DNA of 64,000 nucleotides from assembly GCA_002307185.1 (NCBI GenBank), contig DBTT01000046.1, positions 34,887-98,886 of the forward strand. Reading direction: 5' to 3'. A program made the translations under genes and the position numbers. Source of the stretch: Bacteroidales bacterium UBA1309 (GTDB lineage: Bacteria; Bacteroidota; Bacteroidia; Bacteroidales; Dysgonomonadaceae). A model generated the notes under the pieces. It had not been told where the DNA came from, ran no database searches, and saw only the letters and a program-made list of their open reading frames with translations. Positions 8,819 to 18,485 of this stretch are shown here, piece after piece (within the stretch, counting starts at the first letter, position 1; the number at the start of each line of letters is the position of its first letter).

Positions 8819-9310
8819 TTACTGCCTGGTCAATGTCACGCTAAAATTACCTTGTCCAGCATCGCCAGTGTCGGTGTTTTCCCATCCCATATAAAACGAG
8901 AGGGTCAGGTAAGAAGCGTTGACACTCACTTTGAATGAATCAACGGGCGTGACATTGCCCAATGTGACCACCGACGTGGAGTCTTGATTGGAATTCACCA
9001 AAGTCCAGTTGCTAATGGACGAACTAAACACGATTGGGCAATTCTCGGCATAAAACTGCTTCGGATATCCGTTATCATCTGTGGTGAAGACCAACCGCAT
9101 TGACCCGAAAATTTCATCTGGCAGGTTGTCGGGTAAAACTAGCTTACTCGGACTGGCCCAAGTGCCGTCAATGCGTCCGGCGAGCAACTGTTGTGTATCC
9201 AAATCCAAGCCAACTATTTCTTCTTCCTTGCAGGATTGCAAGGAAGCCAAAAGCATTGAAAAAAACAACACTACTGCAACAGTGTAAATGTCACGAAATC
9301 TTATTTTCAT
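8819..9310 (-). CDS. small lipoprotein of unknown function
   Basis: The 163-residue protein has a lipoprotein signal ending in LASLQSC (C27), followed by a beta-rich domain with GRIDGTWASPSKLVLP near residue 45 and FSVTLTRQ at the C-terminus. I do not recognise the domain. The spacing of 13 bases from the gene before it shows it belongs to the SusCD locus, so it is probably a surface accessory protein. No enzymatic motif is seen. Confidence 0.7.
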   Translation of the reverse strand: MKIRFRDIYTVAVVLFFSMLLASLQSCKEEEIVGLDLDTQQLLAGRIDGTWASPSKLVLPDNLPDEIFGSMRLVFTTDDNGYPKQFYAENCPIVFSSSISNWTLVNSNQDSTSVVTLGNVTPVDSFKVSVNASYLTLSFYMGWENTDTGDAGQGNFSVTLTRQ

Positions 9311-9323
9311 ATAGTATAAATTT

Positions 9324-10955
9324 TTAATTTACTTTAAACAGGCGGTAGGGTACATTTGCTTTCAAAACAGTTCCATCCAGCCCCCAAGCAGAATCAATAC
9401 CGATTCCCAATTGATTCAGCACATTTGCGGCCACATCCGTGAGGCTCAACGGATAATAGGGGTGGCGTTCGGTAGCTGTCCCTACCAGCTCCCCGTTGTT
9501 CCCTTGCCCGCTGTAATCTTTCACGGTTGTCCCGCTCACCTCGTCCATCTTGAGATAAAGATTCAAGGACGAAAGATAAGGGTGTGTGCTGCTTTCGATA
9601 TTCCGTTGATTCATATACTTTTTGATGGTTTCCGAAGGCAGCACATCCGTCCAGACACGAACTTCGTTGAAAGTGCCCGACCAGTTGGGAGAGCCTCCGC
9701 TGTATGTCTGGGTGCCATCCTGGGCCAAACAAAGGTAATTGTAAGGGGACGCCATGTTGTCAGCGGAAACATAGCTCAATTTAGATTCATTAACAAGCTC
9801 ACCGTCCTGGTAAATATCGCACTGGTTTGTTTTGTCGAACGAGACGGCAATATGGTGCCAGCTTTCATCTTCGATGGTGCCTCCCTTGATGTCATAACGG
9901 GTGCCAGATTGATTGGCTATATTGATTTTCCATGCCGTGCCGCTCCGGCAAATGGTGAAGCCAGGATTGCCGCCCGAGTCCCAGTTCTTATCCCCTATGA
10001 TGGAAGGGTCGCTGCTATTGTCGGTGCCGGGTTTGATCCACATTTCGATTGTGAATTTGTCCATGCCTTGCAAAGCTGTCCCGGCAATGGGAATTCTCAC
10101 GTAGGTGTAATCGCCCGATGATTCCTTGTTGATAGTCAAGGTGTTGTCCGCTCCAGAAATAGGATCTTGGGAAGCAGCATCCATTTCCTTGTCGTCAAAA
10201 TCGCTTCCCGAAAGAATCATGGGGACATCAATTTCTTCTTGAGTGGTATTTGGTTGTTCTCCGCTTTCTGTTCCACCATGAGTGGAAACAAAATAGATCG
10301 ACCAATTTTCATTCGAGTAATTACTCCTCGATTCAATCGCTTCGGACAAGGCCGCCACATAACTATCAATTTGCTGTATGGCAATCACATAGGAAGCATC
10401 CCTCAATTGGTACCCGCCACTTTTGCCCACTTCTTCCGGGCTGCTGAATTGGGCAAAAACGACATCCACATCATCTTGCTTTAAGAGTTCGGCAGTCTTT
10501 TGCTCCACCTCATCATCAGAAGAATAATTATATTTATAGTCGGCATCCGCATTCAAATAATTGTTGATGTCCGCATTGCGAACAACAGAAGCAACCACAA
10601 CACTTGATTTATTCGATTTGATGCGGCTCACGAGCGGGAGATAGGCCGTGAAATTATTTCCGGAGAACGAGCCATTTGTTGCCACACCATTTTTGTCTGC
10701 GGAGACTCCCGTCAGCAGAGTGGCCCACCCTGTTGAAGAATAAGCGGGAAGCCCGCCGTAACTGTTCATGTTATAGGTGGCATTTTCGATCAAATCGTCG
10801 ATGCCTGGGGTGGAAGCATAGTCGATGGCCGTGTTGATGATGCCGTCAACACCAATGACAAGAATCTTAGTTTCCTTATCGGCAGCAAGCACGTTTGCAT
10901 GAAATGCAATGACAGCAACCGGAATGAGAAATAATTGTTTAATAAAGTGTCTCAT
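9324..10955 (-). CDS. alkaline-phosphatase-fold protein with inserted LamG domain, probable pseudoenzyme
   Basis: The 543-residue protein has a signal peptide (about 1-24). It opens like an alkaline-phosphatase-superfamily enzyme (ILVIGVDG, D37; AYSSTGWATLLTG, S73). Compared with the neighbour at 5487-7148, several metal ligands are replaced: the Asp and His of DHAGH become E174 and K178, the Asp of DHGG becomes T225 (H226 is kept), and the later His becomes E233. A LamG jellyroll (about 260-500, WHHIAVSFDKTNQCDIYQDG) is inserted before the last helix of the phosphatase fold (SLTDVAANVLNQLGI, about 503-517). It is probably a non-catalytic binding protein that recognises the same substrate class. 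Alignment was by eye. Confidence 0.78.
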   Translation of the reverse strand: MRHFIKQLFLIPVAVIAFHANVLAADKETKILVIGVDGIINTAIDYASTPGIDDLIENATYNMNSYGGLPAYSSTGWATLLTGVSADKNGVATNGSFSGNNFTAYLPLVSRIKSNKSSVVVASVVRNADINNYLNADADYKYNYSSDDEVEQKTAELLKQDDVDVVFAQFSSPEEVGKSGGYQLRDASYVIAIQQIDSYVAALSEAIESRSNYSNENWSIYFVSTHGGTESGEQPNTTQEEIDVPMILSGSDFDDKEMDAASQDPISGADNTLTINKESSGDYTYVRIPIAGTALQGMDKFTIEMWIKPGTDNSSDPSIIGDKNWDSGGNPGFTICRSGTAWKINIANQSGTRYDIKGGTIEDESWHHIAVSFDKTNQCDIYQDGELVNESKLSYVSADNMASPYNYLCLAQDGTQTYSGGSPNWSGTFNEVRVWTDVLPSETIKKYMNQRNIESSTHPYLSSLNLYLKMDEVSGTTVKDYSGQGNNGELVGTATERHPYYPLSLTDVAANVLNQLGIGIDSAWGLDGTVLKANVPYRLFKVN

Positions 10956-10961
10956 GTCTTT

Positions 10962-11807
10962 TTATTTGTATAACCTGATTATATAACTGCCGGGATAGCC
11001 CAACACAAAATCAAAATTTTCCGATTCGTAGCTAACCGAATCATTTTCATCCACTATTTTCCAGGTACAATAAGTATCTGCCGATTCTACCGGAAAATCA
11101 ACGTCCCAAATTTCCCCGTCTTCGGTGTCATTGACAAAAGTGCCCTTAAATCCGCTGGAACGGTTGACCGTAAAGTCGATCCTATTGCCTGGCAGAGCCA
11201 CCCCATCCAAGTAACCGACAAACAAAATCTGATTTGGGGAGTCCGCCACCCGCTCAATGACAGGAGATTGAGCCATGCCATCGGAATATGATTCCACTTC
11301 ATATTCGTTAAAAACAATGATTAAGGCATCCTCTATGACAACGCTTCCCGAAGAGTTGGAAACCTTGATATCGAAGTGGTATTCCCCGGCAGGGATCTTG
11401 TTTTCGGCTTGCGTCTCGATTTCCCCTGTGTATTTGTCAATAGACAATGCGGGCAAATAGACGGTGTCGGTTTTCAACGCCAGCTCATCCTCGGTTTCAT
11501 CCCCGTCAATCGGTTCGGTATATTGCACGACGGCAATCGAATCGCTTAAAGCCGAGACATCTTGCCCGCTGGCTTCCGTCACATTTGCTATTTCAAACGT
11601 AAGGGGAAGCGTTGATGAAGATTCTTCAAAGTCACCGATAGATTCGGACATACCCGAAATAGCATATTGCTTCTGGTTTTCATAACCTATGTCTGCCGCA
11701 ATACTTCCCGGAGCAGGCACCTCCACGCAAGCGCAAAAGGAAGAAATGACAAGCAGGGCAACAAGTGTAAAATTCAATGGCAGCTTCATTTTTTTCTCTA
11801 TTTTCAT
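10962..11807 (-). CDS. SusCD-locus lipoprotein of unknown function (possibly DUF5007-like)
   Basis: The 281-residue protein has a lipoprotein signal with SSFCAC (Cys near 26-27), then repeated beta-sandwich-like segments, for example IPAGEYHFDIKVSNSSGSVVIEDALIIVF near 140-170. The C-terminus ends in FVLGYPGSYIIRLYK. It starts 14 bases after the fasciclin-like gene and ends 6 bases before the pseudo-phosphatase gene. Similar proteins accompany SusD and fasciclin proteins in Bacteroidetes loci, and a DUF5007 assignment is possible but not certain. I see no catalytic motif. Confidence 0.65.
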   Translation of the reverse strand: MKIEKKMKLPLNFTLVALLVISSFCACVEVPAPGSIAADIGYENQKQYAISGMSESIGDFEESSSTLPLTFEIANVTEASGQDVSALSDSIAVVQYTEPIDGDETEDELALKTDTVYLPALSIDKYTGEIETQAENKIPAGEYHFDIKVSNSSGSVVIEDALIIVFNEYEVESYSDGMAQSPVIERVADSPNQILFVGYLDGVALPGNRIDFTVNRSSGFKGTFVNDTEDGEIWDVDFPVESADTYCTWKIVDENDSVSYESENFDFVLGYPGSYIIRLYK

Positions 11808-11821
11808 TTCTCAATATTCAT

Positions 11822-12463
11822 TTAGTTAAACCCAAAAATGTGGGAAGTCGAACTCAAAACATGGACGATCCCGGTAGTTGATTGCAAATCGGACGTCACC
11901 ACATCCACCGACTGGTAATTTGCCGCATCGGTTGTGCCTACATTGAAGGAATAGACGATATAAGTCGCCCCCATGTCCACATTGCCGAGATAGTCCTCTT
12001 GCGTCAAGTTGAGGCGGGCTGATCCACCACCCAAAGTTGTTGCATAGCTATAACTCGTCGAGAGGCTGTCTCTAATTATTTTTTTGCCGGGAACAATATA
12101 CTCTTTCAAAATATCCGATATGCCCGATATTTCATCATCCGTAAATTCGGAAAGGGAGGGCCACTCGTCCAAGTCAGAGAATATCAGTTTGAAATAGTTG
12201 TGGATGGAATAATCCTGCGGTGCAAAAAAAGTGGATCCTTTTGCATCCACGCTATCTTCCAAGCCGCACAACTTTATCAAAGAGACCAATGTGTCGAACG
12301 ATTCCGTGTGTTTTTCCAAGTATTGCATGGTGGTCATATCCAAGACACCAACGCTATCATCCAAAATTCCTCCATCATCATAGTAATCCTCCTTGCATCC
12401 AAAAGAAGCAAGAATGATGGAAAAGAATAAAGCCGCTGTAATATATCTGATTGCTTTTTTCAT
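11822..12463 (-). CDS. fasciclin-domain lipoprotein
   Basis: The 213-residue protein has a lipoprotein signal (SIILASFGC, C23). The following domain resembles fasciclin: it has TFFAPQDYSIHNYF near residue 80, LKEYIVPGKKI near 125, and the closing GIVHVLSSTSHIFGF. Fasciclin domains mediate adhesion and are recurrent partners of SusCD in Bacteroidetes. The gene is 15 bases downstream of the first SusD gene and reads in the same direction. The exact ligand is unknown. Confidence 0.75.
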   Translation of the reverse strand: MKKAIRYITAALFFSIILASFGCKEDYYDDGGILDDSVGVLDMTTMQYLEKHTESFDTLVSLIKLCGLEDSVDAKGSTFFAPQDYSIHNYFKLIFSDLDEWPSLSEFTDDEISGISDILKEYIVPGKKIIRDSLSTSYSYATTLGGGSARLNLTQEDYLGNVDMGATYIVYSFNVGTTDAANYQSVDVVTSDLQSTTGIVHVLSSTSHIFGFN

Positions 12464-12478
12464 ACGATTAATGTTATA

Positions 12479-14014
12479 TCATTGATTATATTGCCAATAG
12501 GTCGTCTGTTCCATATTCGGGTTGTTTTCGAAAGCCTCGTCGTCAACCGGGAAGAATCCGGCTCCTTCTTCCTCGTCTTCTTCCGAGATATAACTATTGA
12601 ATTCGTGCAAACGCCCCAAGCGGACCAAATCGTAGCACCGCTGGAATTCGCCTATCAACTCCCGGCGTCTTTCTTGCAAAGCATATTCTACCACAGTTTC
12701 CTGATCTTCGGAAGCGACATCGGAAACGCCGGCACGCGCACGCACCAAATTGATATTTGCCAAAGCATCGGCGAGATTTCCAAGCCGGGCATCGGCTTCG
12801 GCTTTCAAGAGCAATAATCCGGCATAACGATAAACCGTTATCGGGCAAGCTATCTTATCGTAACTCCTATCCTTGTCTTTCCTATATTTGGCAAACATAA
12901 TTTGTTCTTCCCCGTTGGCCAAGGGATCCGAATAAATCGACCTCAATTCACTCGAGCTTGTCGAAAAGTCGATACTTTGAAAAAACTGAGGGACACGCAG
13001 ATCAGACCCATCCGCATCATAGTCAGGGAAAATTTCCAAAATCTTAGATCTGGCCACTGCAAGAGAAAGATTGCTTCTCGATGTGTATGGATTGGTCAGA
13101 TAATAGGTGAGAATCGTACCGTAATAGCCCGAATATTCCCCCTCGTCGGCATCGTAATACATTTGAAAGACAATCTCGTTGGAATTGCCGTTGTCGAACA
13201 TTTCCCGAAAGTCACTTATCGGCACCAATTCAAAGACATCGGAATCAATGATTTTTTGGATATCATCCGATGCCTTTTGATACTCGCCCAACCACATGTA
13301 GGCATCGGCCTGCAAAGCAAGTGCAGCACCTTTTGTCCCGCGGGACACATATTTTTTTCTTGTCATGCCGTCGTACGTCCAAGGCAGATCAGGCAAAGAT
13401 TCTTCCAATTCACTGACTACCATAGTCATAACAGAATCACGCGGGGAACGCCCCAATGCCTCCACATTTCGCGCGGTTAAATTGATGGGCACGTCGCCCC
13501 AAATTCGGGCGGCGTAAAAATGCGACATGGCACGGAGGAAACGAGCTTCCGCCAATAATTGATTTTTCCTGTCGGTTGTCAAATCTTCCGTGATATCCGG
13601 CACTTTTTCTAGTACCAGATTGCATTGTTCAATAGCACGATAGTAGAGACGCCAGTTATTCAGGGGCTGCAGCTCGGAACGGGATATCAGTTTATTCTGG
13701 AAGCAAGCCTCCCAGTCTCCATCATCACTCGGTGTGATCCAGTCTCCACAACGGGCATCTCCCCAGAAATAATAGTCGCCCCATGCCCCGTTCCGGGTGG
13801 TGGACGGAGTATCTTCTTTTGTCAAACCGGCAAGAGCACGCCTGAATATTGTAAAGGCCTTAGCCACAGCACCCTCTGCATCATCCCCTGTTGTCCAGGC
13901 TTGATCCTCGGTCACAGTGTCAATCGGTTGTTGGTCCAACCAATCACTACAGCTTGCCGTAAATAAAAGCAAACTGATAGAAAAAACTGCAATTATTCCA
14001 TTTTTCATTTTCAA
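12479..14014 (-). CDS. SusD/RagB-family outer-membrane nutrient-binding lipoprotein (pair with SusC at 14030)
   Basis: The 511-residue protein has a lipoprotein signal (LLFTASCSDWLDQQP, Cys near 22). The TPR-rich SusD fold follows, with LAEARFLRAMSHFYAARIWGDVP near residue 155 and the C-terminal signature YALQERRRELIGEFQRCYDLVRLGRL near 450. SusD proteins lid the SusC transporter and capture substrate at the cell surface. The gene lies 15 bases downstream of its SusC partner. The ligand cannot be read from sequence. Confidence 0.93.
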   Translation of the reverse strand: MKMKNGIIAVFSISLLLFTASCSDWLDQQPIDTVTEDQAWTTGDDAEGAVAKAFTIFRRALAGLTKEDTPSTTRNGAWGDYYFWGDARCGDWITPSDDGDWEACFQNKLISRSELQPLNNWRLYYRAIEQCNLVLEKVPDITEDLTTDRKNQLLAEARFLRAMSHFYAARIWGDVPINLTARNVEALGRSPRDSVMTMVVSELEESLPDLPWTYDGMTRKKYVSRGTKGAALALQADAYMWLGEYQKASDDIQKIIDSDVFELVPISDFREMFDNGNSNEIVFQMYYDADEGEYSGYYGTILTYYLTNPYTSRSNLSLAVARSKILEIFPDYDADGSDLRVPQFFQSIDFSTSSSELRSIYSDPLANGEEQIMFAKYRKDKDRSYDKIACPITVYRYAGLLLLKAEADARLGNLADALANINLVRARAGVSDVASEDQETVVEYALQERRRELIGEFQRCYDLVRLGRLHEFNSYISEEDEEEGAGFFPVDDEAFENNPNMEQTTYWQYNQ

Positions 14015-14029
14015 TGTCTTATTTCAAAT

Positions 14030-17000
14030 TTATAAACCCAAGGAAATACCAAACAGAAGCATCCTTTTTTTCGGATATCCGCCAGAACTGTCAAAGCCAT
14101 CGGTCGAGACCAACTCTGCGTCCGGCCCGCTGTATCTTTGAAAGGTGGCAGCATTGTCCAAGGTGCAGTAAAACCTTGCCTTTGAAAGAAACGGCAAATG
14201 TTTCATCGCTTTCTTGTCGAAATTATAAGAAAGAGTTATAGATTTCACCTTAAAATACGACCCGTCCTCTATGTATTGCGAATCTTGCGTGAATATCTGG
14301 TTCACATCGTTCCAGGGGTTCAGCGTTGGGTATTTTGCCTTGTCCCCGCTTTTTTCCCAGATAGAATATTTATCGAAATTGGGAAGAGAGACATTTCCTG
14401 CAAAATCATCGGCCAGCGACAATCGGTCCAAGAGGTCGCTATTGACAACTTTCCGGCCGAGGGTAAAGGTGGAAACAAGGCTCACTCCCCAATTGCCGTA
14501 AGAGAAGTCATTTGTCCAACCACCCGTCCATTGAGGATTAGGATCTCCCGAGTATAGGCGGTCATCGACATCGATTTGATAATCGTCGTTCTGATCCTTG
14601 AAATTACGATCTCCCACAGCCAACACCTTGTCATTCAAGCCTACCAGCTGAGCCCCTGTTTTCGGATTCACAGGTATTTCATTTTCAGTCTGGTAGATTC
14701 CTTGCGATTGGTAGAAGAAAAATCCGTTCAATGGATTTCCGACACGGATAATCGAACCGAAATCTGTGCCCGAACTGCTTGTCTTGATAATGTCCGCATT
14801 ACCGTCCGGCAGCCCCACCACCCTATTCTTGTTGTAAGCAAAATTCAGATTCATTGTCCAGTTCAATTTCCGTCCAAAGCGTTGGTTCAAGTTGAAGGTA
14901 AATTCCAATCCTTGATTCAACACATCTGCGGCATTCCGATACACTTCATTGTATCCGGAAGTTGTCGGCAAATCCGTAGTCAGCAAAAGACCTTTCGTCA
15001 GTTTTTGGTAAGCGTCAAAAATAAATTCAACTTTGTTGTCGAATAGAGATAAATCAAGACCAATGTCGGTCATTTCACTTTTCACCCAAGTCAAGTTTTT
15101 GTTCAAATAGCCGTCATACCATGCGGGGCTATAGCCGGATATTCCGCCATAAGAAATTTCCAACAACGAATTATATGTGTCCAGCGAACCCGCATCCATG
15201 ACTCCTAGCGCAAGATAATTCTTGTCCCATGTCGATCCCGAAATCCCATAGCTTAATCTTAACTTACCTGTATTCAGCCATTTATACTTTGACAAAAATT
15301 CTTCCTTCGAAAAATTCCATCCCGCCGAAACAGAAGGGAATACGCCCCAACGGTTGGAAGCACCGAATTTTGACGATCCATCCGCCCGGAGCGATGCACC
15401 GGCCAAATATTTCTCCTTATAGGCATAATTGAGCCGGCTAAAATAGGAAAGCATCGTGGAGCAAGTATAATTGCTTTGCCCGATGCTGTTGTCATCGTCT
15501 TCGATTGTTTCGGACAATGAAACGGCGCTGCTTGCCGTGGCCACCTTGGTATAGCTGGTGGTTGTTTTTTCGGCACTTTGCCCCAGCAGCAACTGGAAGT
15601 TATGGTCTTGCCCGAATTTTGGCGAATAAGTCAGCGTGTTCTCAAAAAGAAGATTTTTCGTTTCTGCCACTTTACTCGTTTTATCGGATTTCAGTGTCCT
15701 GCGCGAGGTGCTTACGCTGTCATTCATCGCGCGTCCGTACTCAAAGCTCAATTGGACGTTGTAGTTGAAATTCTTCAAGAAATTGACCGAAGCATTCGTG
15801 CTGAAACGGACTTTATCATTCAGGCTGCTGTTGCGCCCTGCGCCATACACCTCGGCTCCCGCCACCTTTGGATTGTTTGGCAAGGGAAGCAAAGAGGAAT
15901 AATTTGCACTTAACTCATCCGGGTTTTTGCTTTGGTCGGTTCTCGAAAGAGCCAAAGTGTTGTTCAAGGTCAATGAATTGTTCAATGCGTTGAAACTTGT
16001 GTTTGCCATGAGGCTATATCTCTTGAAGCCGGTGTTGAACAAAATCCCTTCGTTGTCCAGGTATCCCAGACTGACGCTGTACTGCCCGAAATCGCCGGCC
16101 CCACGCACCGAGGTGTTGTAGTTCTGCGTTGTGGATGCATTGTAAAGGTATCCTTGCCAGTCGGAAGAATTGTTGTAGAAAGGATTGGTTATATCGGTGT
16201 ACATGCTCGGCATCGAAATACCGTAGGGAGCATACAATTCGTATAACTTCGCAACTTGCTGGCGTTCTTTCACGCCCCCTGCCACATCCCTCAACTGGGG
16301 GACAAAATTGACCCCATAGCTTGCATTGGCATTGATTTGCGGTCGGCCTCTTTTTCCTTTTTTGGTGGTGATCAGGATAACCCCGTTAGCTGCCCTCGAT
16401 CCGTAGATCGCAGCAGCAGAGGCATCTTTCAACACCACCACGTCTTCAATGTCCTGCGGGTTCAGATCGGCAAGAATGTTGGTAGAGGTCGCGGCAAAAT
16501 CATCGCTGATATGAGAGATTATTGGAACGCCATCCACCACGTACAGCGGGTCGGATACTGTTCCGTCTGTTCGGCTCACGGATGCCAATCCACGGATGAT
16601 CACAGTGGGCGAAGCACCCGGCTCACCCGAGTTGACCTGCACGTTAAGCCCGGCAACTCGCCCTTGCAATAAATTTTCAAAAGATTCGGTGGCCTGATCT
16701 TTTGAAATCTTATCCATGTCCACACTCGTGATCGAGCCGGTCACCTCCTGCTTGATTTGTGTCCCGTACCCCACAACCACCACTTCGTTTATCGTGTGAT
16801 TGTCTTCCTCGAGCTCTATTGTCAAGGAAGACTGGCCGGTATATTCAACATCCTTGGTCTTATAGCCGATAATTTTGCATACAAGGACATCCCCCTTGTT
16901 TAACCTTACCTCGAAACCTCCGGACACATCTGTTGCGGCACCCTGTGTTGTCCCCTTTTTCATGACTGTCACCCCAATCAAAGGCCCTCCGCTTCGATCG

Positions 17001-17095
17001 ACGACCTTGCCTTTCACAACCGTCTGGGAGATGGCTGCAAAAGAAAGGAGGAAAAGAGAAAAAAGTAAACATATCTTTCTGATTGCTGTCTTCAT
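14030..17095 (-). CDS. SusC/RagA-family TonB-dependent outer-membrane transporter (full length)
   Basis: I place the start at 17095 (MKTAIRKICLLF...), which gives a clean signal peptide. An ATG six codons upstream (17113) is possible. The roughly 1021-residue product has a carboxypeptidase-regulatory-like N-terminal domain (VVKGKVVDRSGGPLIGVTV), the SusC linker NEVVVVGYGTQ near residue 110, a plug with FENLLQGRVAGLNV, and a 22-strand barrel ending in FGISLGL. It would import an oligomer or lipid-derived substrate using TonB energy. A SusD gene follows after 15 bases. Confidence 0.93.
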   Translation of the reverse strand: MKTAIRKICLLFSLFLLSFAAISQTVVKGKVVDRSGGPLIGVTVMKKGTTQGAATDVSGGFEVRLNKGDVLVCKIIGYKTKDVEYTGQSSLTIELEEDNHTINEVVVVGYGTQIKQEVTGSITSVDMDKISKDQATESFENLLQGRVAGLNVQVNSGEPGASPTVIIRGLASVSRTDGTVSDPLYVVDGVPIISHISDDFAATSTNILADLNPQDIEDVVVLKDASAAAIYGSRAANGVILITTKKGKRGRPQINANASYGVNFVPQLRDVAGGVKERQQVAKLYELYAPYGISMPSMYTDITNPFYNNSSDWQGYLYNASTTQNYNTSVRGAGDFGQYSVSLGYLDNEGILFNTGFKRYSLMANTSFNALNNSLTLNNTLALSRTDQSKNPDELSANYSSLLPLPNNPKVAGAEVYGAGRNSSLNDKVRFSTNASVNFLKNFNYNVQLSFEYGRAMNDSVSTSRRTLKSDKTSKVAETKNLLFENTLTYSPKFGQDHNFQLLLGQSAEKTTTSYTKVATASSAVSLSETIEDDDNSIGQSNYTCSTMLSYFSRLNYAYKEKYLAGASLRADGSSKFGASNRWGVFPSVSAGWNFSKEEFLSKYKWLNTGKLRLSYGISGSTWDKNYLALGVMDAGSLDTYNSLLEISYGGISGYSPAWYDGYLNKNLTWVKSEMTDIGLDLSLFDNKVEFIFDAYQKLTKGLLLTTDLPTTSGYNEVYRNAADVLNQGLEFTFNLNQRFGRKLNWTMNLNFAYNKNRVVGLPDGNADIIKTSSSGTDFGSIIRVGNPLNGFFFYQSQGIYQTENEIPVNPKTGAQLVGLNDKVLAVGDRNFKDQNDDYQIDVDDRLYSGDPNPQWTGGWTNDFSYGNWGVSLVSTFTLGRKVVNSDLLDRLSLADDFAGNVSLPNFDKYSIWEKSGDKAKYPTLNPWNDVNQIFTQDSQYIEDGSYFKVKSITLSYNFDKKAMKHLPFLSKARFYCTLDNAATFQRYSGPDAELVSTDGFDSSGGYPKKRMLLFGISLGL

Positions 17096-17173
17096 TTGAT
17101 ATAAATTTTCCATTTTTGTTTTCTTGATCTTAATGCTTCGAAAAAATATATATATATTTTCAGTTCAATCACA

Positions 17174-18472
17174 TTACTCCGACCAATAGCTGTTTTGGCT
17201 TAACGAATTGTCGCTCATACTGCTAGTTGAAAGAGGCCAATAAGCCGCACCATCCGACACATCGCTCTCGCTATAAAAAGGCAGCATACTGCTCACTTTT
17301 CCAAACCGGATCAGATCGAAGAACCGCTGTCCGGTACCCATCAGCAGCCTTTGCCTTTCGAGAACAAGAGCATCTTCGAATGTGTCGTCCGTGAGAGTAG
17401 AGTAATCTTCCGTGGCTCCGGAAGCCGCAGAGCTTATGTAGGAAATAGCAACGCCCAAACGATTCGTTTTCCAAGCCGACTCAGCCAGCAACAAGTAAAG
17501 TTCATTGGTTGTCAGGAGCGGCAACACATCTTCATCGTCCACGATCAAAGTTGCTTTTGCGGAAGAAATTGTGAACATGCTGCTCCTGCGGGAATCCCCT
17601 GAGGGATAAATCGAATCCAGCCTGCCGATGGAAATGCTGACAACACTTCCGTCCAACGGATCGTCCGGGATGTCGGTGCGTTCGTCCTCTCCCACCGATA
17701 AAGCAAAATCCGACAAGCTGTCTTTCAGTACTTCGGCCGTGAAAGTGCTTTCTAGCAAATCATAGCTTTCCTGATCGTTTCCAGCCCAGAGATTTTCTTG
17801 GGCAAGAAGCATCGTGGCCGCGGTTTTATTAAAATGAATTTCGGTCAAGGCACTGCTTTCTATGCCGTCGTCGTTTACCAGCATCCACGGCAACAGGTCT
17901 TTTGCTTGTTTGGCATAAGATATGGAACGATCAACAACCGACGACTCGGCAACAAGCGTTCCAAAATCGGCTTCCTCGGCAGATGGTACGTCTCCCCAGA
18001 TCCGTGCCAAATAAAAATAGCTCATTGATTTCATTGCCAAAGCTTCGCCTTTATACAAGTCATGCTGGTAATCAGACAATACGCCATCATCTACTTCGTC
18101 TATAATCTCAAGAATGTCGTTGCAGCTTTTGATGGCATCGTAAAAATATCCCCAGTCCCTGAGCTGTTCCATATTGTCATTGTCGGCCGTCAGATTCTGA
18201 TCGGCAACATAGCTGCTGTAACTCGCCGAAACGGTCAAGTCGCCGGCGCGAACTTCGCCATACATCAGCCAAGCATAATTGCCAAGCAGCGCGCGCCTTA
18301 AGTTGACATAAGCACCCGTCACTGCCTGCTCTATTTTCTGAGGGGAGTCGTAGTAGCCCTCGCTTACGGTCTTGTTCTCGTTGTCCAATGTCAAGAAGTC
18401 GTCACAAGAATTCATCGCCAGCATAAAACATGCCGTTAACACCGTATATCTCACTAATTTTAATATATTCAT
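17174..18472 (-). CDS. SusD/RagB-family lipoprotein (second pair)
   Basis: The 432-residue protein has a lipoprotein signal (FMLAMNSCDDF, C23), an SusD-type helical repeat region with MKSMSYFYLARIWGDVPSAEE near residue 150, and the C-terminal signature LVLERQRLLMGTGQRFFDLIRFGKV near 380. It is shorter than the other SusD here (511) and follows the shortened SusC by 13 bases. It is probably the partner of that transporter. Confidence 0.88.
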   Translation of the reverse strand: MNILKLVRYTVLTACFMLAMNSCDDFLTLDNENKTVSEGYYDSPQKIEQAVTGAYVNLRRALLGNYAWLMYGEVRAGDLTVSASYSSYVADQNLTADNDNMEQLRDWGYFYDAIKSCNDILEIIDEVDDGVLSDYQHDLYKGEALAMKSMSYFYLARIWGDVPSAEEADFGTLVAESSVVDRSISYAKQAKDLLPWMLVNDDGIESSALTEIHFNKTAATMLLAQENLWAGNDQESYDLLESTFTAEVLKDSLSDFALSVGEDERTDIPDDPLDGSVVSISIGRLDSIYPSGDSRRSSMFTISSAKATLIVDDEDVLPLLTTNELYLLLAESAWKTNRLGVAISYISSAASGATEDYSTLTDDTFEDALVLERQRLLMGTGQRFFDLIRFGKVSSMLPFYSESDVSDGAAYWPLSTSSMSDNSLSQNSYWSE

Positions 18473-18485
18473 CCTGCCTGGTTTT

